Assembly (NCBI RefSeq): GCF_900176515.1
Contig: NZ_FWXV01000004.1
Location: forward strand, 434,001 to 498,000
Length of the DNA stretch: 64,000 bases
Source: Kibdelosporangium aridum
Lineage (GTDB): Bacteria; Actinomycetota; Actinomycetes; Mycobacteriales; Pseudonocardiaceae
Direction: 5' to 3'
A program made the translations under genes and the position numbers. Below, piece after piece: positions 33,258 to 41,855 of the stretch (the stretch's first letter is position 1; each line of letters opens with the position of its first letter). The notes below the pieces were generated by a model. The model did no database searches, was not told the origin of the DNA, and was given only the letters and a program-made list of their open reading frames with translations.

Positions 33258-33336
33258 ACCGATGAGTCTTCACCCTCGCCCGGTGGTTGCGCTCGTCGTA
33301 GGCTCGTGATCGTTCCCACCACCACGGGGGTGTCTG

Positions 33337-34314
33337 TTGACAGACGTCGACTTGTTGATCGTCGGGGCCGGACCGACCGGCCTGTTCGCCGCCTATTACG
33401 CGGGATTCCGGGACTTGTCCACCGCTATCGTGGACTCGTTGCCCGAGCCGGGCGGTCAGGTGACCGCGATGTACCCGGAGAAACAGATTTTCGATGTGGC
33501 CGGGTTCCCGGCGGTGAAGGGCCGTGACCTCGTCGCCGCCCTTGTCGAGCAGGCAGGGCAGTGGAAGCCGACATACTTGTTGGGGCGTAAGGCAAGCACC
33601 CTCACGCCCTTGGACGGCGAAGGCTTCGAAGTCGGCCTCGGCGACGGCACGTCCGTGCGGGCAGGTGCCGTGTTGATCACCGCGGGCATGGGCGAGTTCA
33701 CGCCGCGCCCGCTGCCCGCGGGCGACGGCTGGCTGGGCCGCGGCATGGTGCATTTCGTACCGGAGCTCGCGGTATACCGCGACAAACACGTGGTGGTGGT
33801 CGGCGGTGGGGACTCGGCGTTCGACTGGGCGCTGGCACTGCACCCGATCGCCGCGAGCGTGAAGCTGGTTCACCGCCGGGCGAAGTTCCGCGCGCATCCG
33901 CCGACCGTCCGCCAGGTCGAGGAACTCGGCGTACCGATCATCACAGATGCCGAGGTCACCGAACTGCGCGGCGAGCCATCGGTGCAAGAGGTGCAGATCA
34001 AGGTCAAAGGCCAGGACCCGACGATTCACCAGGCTGACGTAGTGGTCGCCGCGCTCGGCTTCGTCGCCGACCTCGGACCGATCGAGTCATGGGGCCTGAA
34101 GATCCGCAAGGGCGACCGCGCCATCGAGGTCGACAGCACCGGCAAGACCGCCATCGAACGGATCTACGCAGCTGGTGACATCGCCTACTACCCGGGCAAG
34201 GTCAAACTCATCGCCACCGGTTTCGGCGAGGCCGCGACGGCCGTGAACAACATCGCGGTGGCCCTGAACCCGGAGGCACACCTGTTCCCCGGCCACTCCA
34301 GCAACGAGGGCTAG
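33337..34314 (+). CDS. Ferredoxin/flavodoxin-NADP reductase (YumC-type)
   Basis: A 325-residue FAD protein of the thioredoxin-reductase fold lacking the CxxC motif, as in YumC-type ferredoxin reductases. The FAD site is DLLIVGAGPTGLFAAYY, the NADP site VVVVGGGDSAFDWALAL, and the FAD-closing motif AAGDIAYYPGK. It uses a TTG start with GGGGG upstream. It is divergent from fumC. In cells the enzyme passes electrons from NADPH to ferredoxin. Confidence 0.92.
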   Translation: MTDVDLLIVGAGPTGLFAAYYAGFRDLSTAIVDSLPEPGGQVTAMYPEKQIFDVAGFPAVKGRDLVAALVEQAGQWKPTYLLGRKASTLTPLDGEGFEVGLGDGTSVRAGAVLITAGMGEFTPRPLPAGDGWLGRGMVHFVPELAVYRDKHVVVVGGGDSAFDWALALHPIAASVKLVHRRAKFRAHPPTVRQVEELGVPIITDAEVTELRGEPSVQEVQIKVKGQDPTIHQADVVVAALGFVADLGPIESWGLKIRKGDRAIEVDSTGKTAIERIYAAGDIAYYPGKVKLIATGFGEAATAVNNIAVALNPEAHLFPGHSSNEG

Positions 34315-34772
34315 GTACGCGCCTTCAGCCCGTTGACCACCGCGTGCGTGGCTTCGCCGAGCATTTCGACCTGTTCGCGGGTGAGGTGGTCGAAGAAGTG
34401 TCTGCGCACGGATTCGACGTGCCTGGGTGCGGCGGCTTCGATGGCCTTGCGGCCTGCCTTGGTGAGCACGATGGTCGCACCGCGGGCGTCGTCGACGCAG
34501 TCCTCGCGGGTGACGAGGCCGCGCTGCTGCATCCGGGTCACGTGGTGCGACAACCGGCTCTGGGACCAGAGCATGCGTTCGGCCAGTTTCTTCAACCGGT
34601 ACCGGTGGTTCTTGGCCTCCGACAGCGTCGACAGGACGTCGTAGTCCGGCTCGGACAGCCCGCACTCCTGCGCCAAGTCGCGGTTCACCTGCGCGTTGAG
34701 CAGCAGGAACATCTGCCGGTAGCCGCGCCAGGCGCGGTCTTCGGTCTCGTCCAGCCAGCGCGGTTGCGTCAT
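34311..34772 (-). CDS. MarR family transcriptional regulator
   Basis: A 153-residue MarR with recognition helix WSQSRLSHHVTRMQQRGLV and wing with DDARGATIVLTKAG. The start ATG at 34772 leaves a palindrome in the divergent gap and is favoured over an ATG at 34799, which overlaps it. The stop overlaps the neighbouring reductase stop (convergent, four bases). It probably controls the divergent F420/FMN-type gene and itself. Confidence 0.92.
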   Translation of the reverse strand: MTQPRWLDETEDRAWRGYRQMFLLLNAQVNRDLAQECGLSEPDYDVLSTLSEAKNHRYRLKKLAERMLWSQSRLSHHVTRMQQRGLVTREDCVDDARGATIVLTKAGRKAIEAAAPRHVESVRRHFFDHLTREQVEMLGEATHAVVNGLKART

Positions 34773-34793
34773 GCTGGACACTGTAGCGTTTGT

Positions 34794-34803
34794 TGACATG
34801 TCA
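34794..34803. promoter_or_regulatory. Palindrome TGACATGTCA in MarR/PPOX divergent gap
   Basis: A perfect 10-bp palindrome lies 15 bases before the PPOX-family start and 22 before the MarR start. It overlaps a TTGACA-like box and is the best operator candidate for the MarR protein. Confidence 0.5.
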
Positions 34804-34817
34804 TGTAAGTTGCGAGT

Positions 34818-35234
34818 ATGGATGACAAGCTCAGGGATTTGCTTGCCACAAGCACAAAAGGCGTGCTCGTGACGCTCAAGCGGGACGGCCGCCCGCAACT
34901 GTCGAACGTGAGCTACAAGTTCGCCGACGGCACCATCCGGATCTCGGTCACCGACGGCCGCGCCAAGACCAAGAACCTGTTGCGCGACCCGCGCGCGAGC
35001 TTCTACGTCACCAACGCGAGCTTCGGCCGGTACGTCGTCGCCGAAGGCATTGCGACGCTCTCGGACGTGGCGACTGAGCCGGGCGATGCCGCGACCGACG
35101 AACTCGTCGAGGTGTACCGGTCGATCGCGGGGGAGCACCCGGACTGGGACGAGTACCGCGCCGCGATGGTCGCCGACAAGCGGCGCGTCGTGCGCATCCC
35201 GGTCGACCGGATCTACGGCCTGGCGATGGACTAA
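34818..35234 (+). CDS. PPOX-class F420/FMN-dependent protein
   Basis: A 138-residue split-barrel protein, family of F420-dependent pyridoxamine-phosphate-oxidase-like enzymes (Rv1155 group). Motifs: GVLVTLKRDGRPQLSNVSY, SVTDGRAKTKNLLRDPRASF and FGRYVVAEGIATL. Which cofactor is bound is not fixed by sequence. Paired divergently with a MarR gene, so probably induced by a small molecule, possibly as a reductive detoxification enzyme. Confidence 0.88.
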   Translation: MDDKLRDLLATSTKGVLVTLKRDGRPQLSNVSYKFADGTIRISVTDGRAKTKNLLRDPRASFYVTNASFGRYVVAEGIATLSDVATEPGDAATDELVEVYRSIAGEHPDWDEYRAAMVADKRRVVRIPVDRIYGLAMD

Positions 35235-35743
35235 GCCACCACTTGGACTCCCGCTTTCACCGGCAGCGCGTCGAAGAAGATCTTGGCGACCTCCGGCGAC
35301 AGGTGCACACAGCCATGCGACGGCTCGGTCAGCGGTCCTTCGTGGAACGCGATCCCGCCGGGGGCGAAGAACACCGAATGCGGCATGGGCAGGCCGTAGA
35401 TGCTGGACGTGTGCACCGCGTCCTTCCACGCCACCTTGAACGTGCCGACCGGGGTCTCGTGGCCCGGCTTGCCGTGGGTGATCGGCACGGGGCCGTACTC
35501 GACGGCGCCGTCCTTCAGCAGCCACGCCAAGTTCTGCGACAAGCTCACGCATGCCCGGACCGCAGCGGTGCAGGGCGGTGCCGGGACGACCACCGGTTGT
35601 GGCTCAGGTGTGGGCGAGCTGGTGGTGGTCGTCGTCGTTGTTGACGGCGGCGGAGGCGGTGCCTGTAACGCCCGTTCCCGCGGTGCACCGGAACATGCTG
35701 CGAGCAGCACGGCCGCTGCGGAAATGACCAGGGCCAAGCGCAT
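35231..35743 (-). CDS. L,D-transpeptidase lipoprotein 1
   Basis: A 170-residue protein. The signal ends in LLAACSG, a lipobox (Cys at about 17). After a Pro/Thr-rich linker, the YkuD domain carries HEGPLTEPSHGCVHLSP, the active-site H-x-(16)-SHGC motif with nucleophilic Cys. It forms 3-3 cross-links in peptidoglycan or attaches proteins to it. It lies in tandem with a paralogue. The two share the core sequence spacing but differ in linker. Confidence 0.92.
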   Translation of the reverse strand: MRLALVISAAAVLLAACSGAPRERALQAPPPPPSTTTTTTTSSPTPEPQPVVVPAPPCTAAVRACVSLSQNLAWLLKDGAVEYGPVPITHGKPGHETPVGTFKVAWKDAVHTSSIYGLPMPHSVFFAPGGIAFHEGPLTEPSHGCVHLSPEVAKIFFDALPVKAGVQVVA

Positions 35744-35813
35744 GAAAACCTTCCCTTTCCTCGCGTGCAGCCTTACTCACGCGGGAAGGGGAAGGTTGGT
35801 TGCAAAGACTTCC

Positions 35814-36440
35814 TTAGCGGACAACCTCGACGACTTCACCGACCGACAGCGAGCTGAAGTACTTCTGCGACGCCGCCGGCGACAAGTGGATGCAGCCGTG
35901 TGACTTCTCTCGCAGGCTGCCCTGGTGGAATGCGATGCCACCGTTGAAGAACACCGAGTTCGGCATCGGCGCGCCATCGAAGATGCTGCTCTTGTGGTTC
36001 TTGTTCTTGAACGTCACCCGGAACGTGCCCGGAGGGGTCAGGTAACCCTTGCGGCCGTGGGTGATCGGCACCGGCCCGTAGACCACCTTGCCGTCCTCCA
36101 TCAGCCAGGACTGGTTGGTGGACAGCTTGATGCACGCCTTCGCCGCCGTGCTGCACGGCGCTTCCTTCGAGGGCTCGGGCTTGGGCTTCGGCGTGGTCGT
36201 CTTGCTCGTCGGCGGCTTCGGCGTCGTCTTGGTGGACGACGACGGGCTTGAGGTCGATGTTGACGTCGGCGCCGGGCTGCTGGTCGTCGGCGGCGTGGCC
36301 GGGCTTTCGGTCGTGGTGGTGGCGGGCACGTTCTCCTGGCCCGCGGCCAGGCCGACCGGCTGCTCACTCGGTGACGAGCAGGCGCTGAGCACGGTCGCCG
36401 CGGCGACTGCCGCCCCCAGAATCAGCTTGCGTACCCGCAT
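35814..36440 (-). CDS. L,D-transpeptidase lipoprotein 2
   Basis: A 208-residue paralogue of the preceding gene. Signal peptide with lipobox VLSACSS, a long Ser/Thr/Pro/Lys linker of about 70 residues (TTTTESPATPPTTSSP, then KTTPKPPTSKTTTPKPKP), then a YkuD domain with HQGSLREKSHGCIHLSP. The linker length should let it reach across the wall. Tandem placement suggests gene duplication. It may act with the protease or other envelope genes nearby, but no operon evidence beyond the pair. Confidence 0.92.
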   Translation of the reverse strand: MRVRKLILGAAVAAATVLSACSSPSEQPVGLAAGQENVPATTTTESPATPPTTSSPAPTSTSTSSPSSSTKTTPKPPTSKTTTPKPKPEPSKEAPCSTAAKACIKLSTNQSWLMEDGKVVYGPVPITHGRKGYLTPPGTFRVTFKNKNHKSSIFDGAPMPNSVFFNGGIAFHQGSLREKSHGCIHLSPAASQKYFSSLSVGEVVEVVR

Positions 36441-36551
36441 TGGTTTCTCCTCTGCCCGGTGATCCCTATGCCCTAGAGACGACTGGTGATACCCGCGGGT
36501 TGCGCCGAAAAGGTCTCAACCGGATCTCAGTGCTGTCAGGGTTCTGGGCAA

Positions 36552-37262
36552 TCACACGGTTTGCTGGCTGATCCAGTCCACAAAGGCACCGGCATTGGTG
36601 TATATGGACGGTCCGGTGCCGCAAATCGAGCCGTCGTGGCCGGAACGGCTGGTCACCCCGACCACTCGCCAGCCGTCGGGGTCTTTCACCAACTGCGGGC
36701 CGCCGGAGTCGCCGAAACACGCGCCAGCGACCCCGCCCGGGCTTTCCGTGCACAGTTCCAGCACGCCGTCGATGTCAAGGCACTTGGCCGTTTCGATGAG
36801 CTTGGTGTCCAGCTGTTGCAGCTTGGCGGCCGGGCCGCATTCGCCAAGCCGTGGACAGGTCTGGCCCCAGCCGAGCAGTCTCGTCGCCGACCCGATCGAC
36901 GCGCTGCGGATCGCTATCGGCGACGCCGCCGCGGGTTTCGCCAGCTTCAGCAGCGCGATGTCGTTGCCGGGTTTCGCTCCGTCGAACTCGGGGTGCACCA
37001 CGATTTTCGTGATGGCCGCTTCCTCACCGCCGCGGCTGGGCTCGCTGCTGCCGATCCGGGCCTTGATGTCGCCGGGCGGGTTGTTCTGCACGCAATGGGC
37101 GGCGGTGAGAATCCACTCGGTTTGGATCAGCGACCCGCCGCAGAAATGCTCGCCACCGGTGTCCTGAATCGAAGCCATGAAAACGTATGGCTGATCGGCG
37201 TCCTGGCCGCCGACGATCGGTGCGATCAATGCTGACATTCCGAGGAGCAGAGCACGGAGCAC
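36552..37262 (-). CDS. Secreted trypsin-like serine protease (S1 family)
   Basis: A 236-residue secreted protease. An N-terminal signal-like stretch (LLLGMSALIAP) leads into IVGGQDA, the mature N-terminus of chymotrypsin-fold enzymes with almost no propeptide. Catalytic residues are visible in LTAAHC (His), NDIALLKL (Asp) and GDSGGP (Ser). Six cysteines are spaced as in bacterial trypsins. No C-terminal domain is present. Substrate specificity was not read. Confidence 0.9.
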   Translation of the reverse strand: MLRALLLGMSALIAPIVGGQDADQPYVFMASIQDTGGEHFCGGSLIQTEWILTAAHCVQNNPPGDIKARIGSSEPSRGGEEAAITKIVVHPEFDGAKPGNDIALLKLAKPAAASPIAIRSASIGSATRLLGWGQTCPRLGECGPAAKLQQLDTKLIETAKCLDIDGVLELCTESPGGVAGACFGDSGGPQLVKDPDGWRVVGVTSRSGHDGSICGTGPSIYTNAGAFVDWISQQTV

Positions 37263-37293
37263 GCCTCGAAACTACGCTTTTGGCTCCTGGGAT

Positions 37294-37334
37294 GCGATCC
37301 GGCCGCCGAATGATTTATTCGGCGGCCGGATCGC
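37294..37334 (-). terminator. Terminator-like palindrome downstream of glpX
   Basis: An 18-bp stem, GCGATCCGGCCGCCGAAT with ATTCGGCGGCCGGATCGC, with loop GATTT, 37 bases past the glpX stop. No U-run follows, as often in this group. Confidence 0.7.
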
Positions 37335-37370
37335 GGTCAGTCATCGAAATTCACTGGATCGGGTAAGTGG

Positions 37371-38423
37371 CTACGGCAGAGGTGGGATAGTTTCCTCGTC
37401 GTCCTCCGACTTCAGGTCGAAGTCGACGGTCGAGTACTCGCGCAGCTTGGTCAGCCGGTGGAAGCCGTCGATCATCCGGACCGTGCCGGACTTCGAGCGC
37501 ATCACGATGGACTGCGTGGTGCAGCCGCCGGACCGGTAGTGCACGCCGCGCAGCAGGTCGCCGTCGGTGATCCCGGTCGCGCAGAAGAAGACGTTGTCGC
37601 CGCTGACCAGGTCGTCCGTCGACAGCACGCGGTCAAGGTCGTGGCCGGCCGCGAGTGCCTTCTCCCGCTCGGCGTCGTCCCGTGGCCACAACCGCGCCTG
37701 AATCGCGCCGCCCATGCATTTCAGCGCCGACGCGGCGATGATTCCCTCCGGCGTGCCACCGATACCAAGCAGCATGTCCACACCGGTATTCGGGCGGGCC
37801 GCGGAAATCGCGCCCGCGACGTCACCGTCGGAGATGAAGTGGATTCGCGCGCCTGCCCTGCGCACCTCGGTGACGAGTTGCTCGTGCCGCTCACGGTCCA
37901 AAATGCACACTGTGACGTCGGAAACGTCGGTGTGCTTGGCTTTCGCGACCCTGCGGACGTTCTCGGCGACCGGTGCGGTCAGGTCGATCACGTCGGCTGC
38001 CTCCGGGCCGACGGCGATCTTCTCCATGTAGAACACCGCGGACGGGTCGAACATCGCACCGCGCTCGGCGACCGCGAGCACCGCGATGGCGTTCGGCATG
38101 CCTTTGGACATCAGGGTTGTGCCGTCGATCGGGTCGACGGCGACATCGCACGCGGGTCCGCTGCCGTCACCGACTTCCTCGCCGTTGTACAGCATGGGGG
38201 CTTCGTCCTTCTCGCCCTCGCCGATCACCACGACGCCGTTCATGGACACGGTGCCGATCAGCTTGCGCATGGCGTCGACCGCGGCACCGTCACCGCCGTT
38301 CTTGTCGCCGCGGCCCACCCACCGGCCCGCCGACATGGCTGCGGCCTCAGTGACCCTGACCAGTTCGAGTGCGAGGTTGCGGTCCGGCAATTCGCGCCTG
38401 CTGGCGGCATTGGCTTCGGTCAT
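37371..38423 (-). CDS. glpX: Class II fructose-1,6-bisphosphatase
   Basis: A 350-residue GlpX: removes the 1-phosphate of fructose-1,6-bisphosphate in gluconeogenesis. The metal motif DPIDGTT and the preceding GEGEKDEAPML and GDGAAVDAMR segments are complete. Start ATG at 38423 has AGGAGGACAG upstream; the frame reaches 38525. In mycobacteria this is the main FBPase. It is divergent from the DUF4245 gene, a conserved pairing. Confidence 0.95.
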   Translation of the reverse strand: MTEANAASRRELPDRNLALELVRVTEAAAMSAGRWVGRGDKNGGDGAAVDAMRKLIGTVSMNGVVVIGEGEKDEAPMLYNGEEVGDGSGPACDVAVDPIDGTTLMSKGMPNAIAVLAVAERGAMFDPSAVFYMEKIAVGPEAADVIDLTAPVAENVRRVAKAKHTDVSDVTVCILDRERHEQLVTEVRRAGARIHFISDGDVAGAISAARPNTGVDMLLGIGGTPEGIIAASALKCMGGAIQARLWPRDDAEREKALAAGHDLDRVLSTDDLVSGDNVFFCATGITDGDLLRGVHYRSGGCTTQSIVMRSKSGTVRMIDGFHRLTKLREYSTVDFDLKSEDDEETIPPLP

Positions 38424-38512
38424 CTGTCCTCCTCGTGGCGATGGGATCGATCCTCGCAGATCGGGCAGGGCCCGCGGTAACGGCGCGTTACGCCAACTGC
38501 GACGATGGAGGT

Positions 38513-39097
38513 GTGGCGGCCCCATCCCGGTTCAAGACAAGCGCCCGCGACATGGTGTTGTCGCTGGCGGTACTGACGGCCATCATCGGCGTGATCGTGT
38601 GGCTGACGCAGGGATGTGAGTTCAGTCCCAGCGGCCCGACGGTAGACCCGAGCTCAGCGCCGACGGTCGATGCGCCGAGGGAATTGAGCGGCGCCGCCCG
38701 GCGGGTGGACTTTCCCGTCCGATCACCCGTGGTGCCCGCCGATTGGCGCGCCAACTCGTCGAACACGGTGCCTGTCGGCGAAGGCGCCCAGCGCACGACC
38801 GCGGTCCGAGTGGGCTGGATCACGCCCGCCGGCAAGTACCTCCGGCTGAGCCAGTCCAAGGCGCCGGTCGCGGATCTGGTCGTGATGGAGGCGGGCGGTG
38901 ACGTGTCCGCGAGCAGTACCGGTTCAGTGGACGTTTCGGGCACCCAGTGGACCAAGTACCGCGGCAAAGGCGACGAACCGTCATGGGTGCTGTCGAAGGA
39001 CGGCGTCCAACTGTTGATCACCGGCAGCGGGACCGAGGGCGAGTTCCGGGTGTTGGCGACCGCCGCCCAGGCAGCGACGCCGATCGCCCGCTCCTGA
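38513..39097 (+). CDS. DUF4245 membrane protein
   Basis: A 194-residue protein with one N-terminal membrane helix (VLSLAVLTAIIGVIVWLTQGC) and an extracytoplasmic domain of about 160 residues with RRVDFPVRSPVVPADWRANSS and the C-terminal strand VQLLITGSGTEGEFRVLA. This matches the DUF4245 family found beside glpX in actinobacteria (Rv1100-like). The start is a GTG after GATGGAG. Function unknown. It is followed by a strong terminator. Confidence 0.85.
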   Translation: MAAPSRFKTSARDMVLSLAVLTAIIGVIVWLTQGCEFSPSGPTVDPSSAPTVDAPRELSGAARRVDFPVRSPVVPADWRANSSNTVPVGEGAQRTTAVRVGWITPAGKYLRLSQSKAPVADLVVMEAGGDVSASSTGSVDVSGTQWTKYRGKGDEPSWVLSKDGVQLLITGSGTEGEFRVLATAAQAATPIARS

Positions 39098-39111
39098 ACA
39101 CTCCTGAGCAT

Positions 39112-39145
39112 CAGGAAACGGCTCGGGGCCCCGAGCCGTTTCCTG
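39112..39145. terminator. Bidirectional terminator palindrome
   Basis: CAGGAAACGGCTCGGGG followed at once by its complement CCCCGAGCCGTTTCCTG, a perfect 34-base palindrome between two convergent genes. Confidence 0.85.
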
Positions 39146-39155
39146 TGCGTGCTCG

Positions 39156-39794
39156 TCAGGCGTTGGCGATCAGGCCCTTGCTCAGCACGGTGGCGGCTGC
39201 CTCGGACAGGCCTTTCTCGGTCCGCAGGTGGTCGGCGACCCGGGCGATGGCCTCATCTCGTGGCACGTTGTCGATCTTGATGCTTTCGATCAGGTCGGCG
39301 AGTCTCGGCGCCCACACGCGGATCAGCTCGGCGATCGGCTTGAAGAACAGCTCGTTGAGCGGCTCACCCCACTCCGGGAAGCGACTGAGCGCCTCGCCGA
39401 TGTATTCGATGATGGCCGAGGCGACCGGACCGCCGTAGCGCAGTGCGGCGACGGCGACCGGCTGCAGGATCTTGAAAGCCAGCTTGAAGGCCTCGATCCA
39501 GTCGATGTCCCCGATGTCCTCAATAGACATTTGGGACAGCGTGGCCTTGGCGTCGTTCAGCCGGGTGACGGTCGCCGTGTCACCGGCCGCGGCGGCCTGT
39601 GCGGTGAGCGCCTCGATCTGCTCCGTGGTGACGGCTTGCCGCAGCGTCACAAGCAGGTTCTCCTGCTGTGCGGTGATCGCGGCACTCGTCTTGGTGGCCT
39701 CGGTGGCGGCAAGCGCGGTGGGCGCGAAACCGGTGAGGAGAACGGCGGACGTCACCAAAGTGGCGACGGGCTTGAGAATTGAGCGTGGCGGCAT
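39156..39794 (-). CDS. Secreted helical protein of unknown function
   Basis: A 212-residue protein with a Sec signal peptide (LVTSAVLLTGFAPTALA) and an all-helical mature part: an N-terminal coiled section rich in Gln/Ala/Thr (AITAQQENLLVTLRQAV), then FKLAFKILQPVAVAALRYGG, and a C-terminal DEAIARVADHLRTEKGLSEA. No cysteines, no recognised motif. It is close to the xse operon but on its own with a separate terminator. Not assigned. Confidence 0.65.
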   Translation of the reverse strand: MPPRSILKPVATLVTSAVLLTGFAPTALAATEATKTSAAITAQQENLLVTLRQAVTTEQIEALTAQAAAAGDTATVTRLNDAKATLSQMSIEDIGDIDWIEAFKLAFKILQPVAVAALRYGGPVASAIIEYIGEALSRFPEWGEPLNELFFKPIAELIRVWAPRLADLIESIKIDNVPRDEAIARVADHLRTEKGLSEAAATVLSKGLIANA

Positions 39795-39998
39795 TGTTTC
39801 CTCCTTGCAGGCGGGGAAAAACGTGGCCGAACGCTAAGGGCGTGCAGACGCCGCGGTCTGCGCGATGTGGCGTAACACTCAGTGGTCGTCTGATTTCAAC
39901 GAGCTACGAAAAGGCTCTGGCCAGCGAGTTTCACGGATGTCCATGTGGACGCCATCTACTCGTTGCCTACTCGGGGGTAACCCTCGCGGGGTAGGCGC
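39795..39998. other. Intergenic gap before xseB
   Basis: About 200 bp upstream of the secreted helical gene and downstream of xseB. A GTAACACTC-like block near 39874 and a GGGGTAACCC palindrome near 39973-39984 are the only structure I see; no ORF is convincing. Confidence 0.4.
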
Positions 39999-40211
39999 TC
40001 AGGACTTGTCTTCCTTGTCCGCTGCGGCCAGAGCGGCTTCGACACGTTCGCGGGCGCCCGCGAGGTGGCGGTCGCAGATCTTCGCCAACGCCTCGCCGCG
40101 CTCCCACAGCGCCAGCGAGTCCTCCAGTGACAGGCCGCCCGCTTCGAGTTTGGCCACGACGTCCGCGAGTTCGTCGCGTGCTTGTTCGTAGCCGAGTTGT
40201 TCGTCACTCAC
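39999..40211 (-). CDS. xseB: Exodeoxyribonuclease VII small subunit
   Basis: A 70-residue helical protein: VSDEQLGYEQARDEL, VVAKLEAGGLSLEDSLALWERG and RERVEAALA, the whole XseB fold. It binds XseA in a multi-copy stalk and is required for ExoVII activity. The GTG start has GGGAG ten bases upstream and overlaps the preceding 130-residue gene's stop by four bases. The order in this operon is xseA, unknown gene, xseB. Confidence 0.92.
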   Translation of the reverse strand: MSDEQLGYEQARDELADVVAKLEAGGLSLEDSLALWERGEALAKICDRHLAGARERVEAALAAADKEDKS

Positions 40212-40600
40212 TTGATCATGCTCCCAACGCGGATCAGTGCGGTCGCGACGGCCTCGTCGTAACCGATGAAAGCCTCGGCGAACTCGGCGCCGTCGCGGTC
40301 GACGACGGCGTCCTCGATGCGTTCGCGGGCGCGGTTGATCCGGTTGCGTAGGCGGGAACCGTCGCCGTACCACCACGCTGAGCCCGCGTAGACGGCTGTG
40401 GCGTCGGCTAGTTGGCGCAGGCGTTGGGGCAGTACTCGGCGCCCCGGTCCGTCGCAGCCGCCGAGCAGGGCCGCCCAGCACTCGGCTGCGGCCGCGTCTG
40501 CTTCTTCGGCGCTGCGCCTGACCACTTCGGCTCCGGTGGACGCCGCCGCGTTCATTGTCGACGGGAGGAAGGCCGGTCTAGTCACCGGTTTGGTCATCAC
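40208..40600 (-). CDS. Unknown protein encoded between xseA and xseB
   Basis: A 130-residue predicted soluble helical protein (EEADAAAAECWAALLGG, RRVLPQRLRQLADATAVY, RNRINRARERIEDAVVDRD). It overlaps xseA by 23 bases and xseB by four, so expression is tightly coupled to exonuclease VII. Not recognised; an accessory or regulator of ExoVII is possible by position only. The ribosome site is GGGGAGG inside xseA. The start is GTG at 40600 or ATG at 40597. Confidence 0.7.
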   Translation of the reverse strand: MMTKPVTRPAFLPSTMNAAASTGAEVVRRSAEEADAAAAECWAALLGGCDGPGRRVLPQRLRQLADATAVYAGSAWWYGDGSRLRNRINRARERIEDAVVDRDGAEFAEAFIGYDEAVATALIRVGSMIK

Positions 40601-41855
40601 CGCTGCCTCCCCTCCCCGACTCGGCTGACTCCTGCTCTTCGGACACGGTCGCGTGCACGGCGCCGTCGCCCACCCTGACCCGCAACCGGGTGCCGGGTGA
40701 CGCGTCGGTCACCGACCGTAGAACCCTGAGATTTTCATCCAGAGTGACGAATTGCACAACCGCGTATCCCCGGGCCAGAGTGGCGGCTGGGCCGAGGGTC
40801 GTCAAGCGGGCTTTGGTCCCGTCGATCGCGGCCTGTTCGGCCTTGACCAGCGAGATGATCTCTCTGCGGCCGCGCTGGCGCGCCGTTTCGACCTGTTCAG
40901 CGTGCCTTTCCAGCGGCTTGAGCGGGTCGGCGAGAACTGGCCTGCTGCGCAGTTGGTCGAGCAACCGCCGTTCACGATCCACCCAGCCGTGTAGTGCCCG
41001 GCGGGCACGGTCGCGCAACGTGCGGACGCGTTGGATCTCCTCCGCGACGTCCGGGACGACCCGTTTGCCCGCATCGGTTGGCGTGGAACACCGGAGATCC
41101 GCGACGTGATCGATCAGCGGGGTGTCCGGTTCGTGCCCGATCGCGCTGACGACCGGAGTGCGGCACGCGTAGACCGCGCGGCACAGCGTTTCGTCCGAGA
41201 ACGGCAGCAAGTCCTCGACGCTGCCGCCGCCCCGGGCGATCACGATCACGTCGACGCGCTCGTCACGATCCAATATGGACAGTGCGTCGAGGATCTGCGG
41301 GACTGCGAGAGCTCCTTGCACAGCAACGTTTTCCACCCGGAAGTCCACTGCGGGCCAACGCGCTCTCGCGTTGACGAGGACATCGCGTTCAGCCGCCGAC
41401 GCCCGGCCGGTGATCAGTCCGATCGTGCGCGGCAGGAACGGGAGCCTGCGTTTGCGCGAGCGCTCGAACAAGCCCTCCGCGGCGAGCAGCCGGCGCAATC
41501 GCTCGATCCGGGCGAGCAATTCGCCGATACCTACCGCCCGGATCTCGTCCGCGCGCAGGCTCAGCGTGCCGCGGTTCATGAAGAACGTCGGACGACCGTG
41601 CACGATCACCCGCGCGCCTTCGGTCAGCGGCGGCTGGAACTCACGCAGCAACTGGGTCGGGCACGTCACCGTCATCGACACGTCCGCGGCGGGATCGCGC
41701 AGTGTCAGGAACGCCGTCTGCGTGCCAGGCCGCAGCGACAGCTGGGTGACCTGACCCTCCACCCAGACCGCGCCGAGCCTGCTGATCCATTCGTTGATCT
41801 TGCGAGCGACCGTGCGGACCGGCCACGGCTGTTCCGCCGTTGTCTGTTCGGTCAC
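40578..41855 (-). CDS. xseA: Exodeoxyribonuclease VII large subunit
   Basis: A 425-residue XseA: an OB-fold (ISRLGAVWVEGQVTQLSLRPG), a catalytic domain with LPFLPRTIGLITGRASAAERDVL and IARGGGSVEDLLPFSDE (D and E of the nuclease centre) then VSAIGHEPDTPLID, and a coiled-coil (RAEQVETARQRGRREI-like stretch) that holds XseB. It degrades single-stranded DNA from both ends in repair. The GTG start overlaps the next gene upstream by four bases. Confidence 0.94.
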   Translation of the reverse strand: MTEQTTAEQPWPVRTVARKINEWISRLGAVWVEGQVTQLSLRPGTQTAFLTLRDPAADVSMTVTCPTQLLREFQPPLTEGARVIVHGRPTFFMNRGTLSLRADEIRAVGIGELLARIERLRRLLAAEGLFERSRKRRLPFLPRTIGLITGRASAAERDVLVNARARWPAVDFRVENVAVQGALAVPQILDALSILDRDERVDVIVIARGGGSVEDLLPFSDETLCRAVYACRTPVVSAIGHEPDTPLIDHVADLRCSTPTDAGKRVVPDVAEEIQRVRTLRDRARRALHGWVDRERRLLDQLRSRPVLADPLKPLERHAEQVETARQRGRREIISLVKAEQAAIDGTKARLTTLGPAATLARGYAVVQFVTLDENLRVLRSVTDASPGTRLRVRVGDGAVHATVSEEQESAESGRGGSGDDQTGD

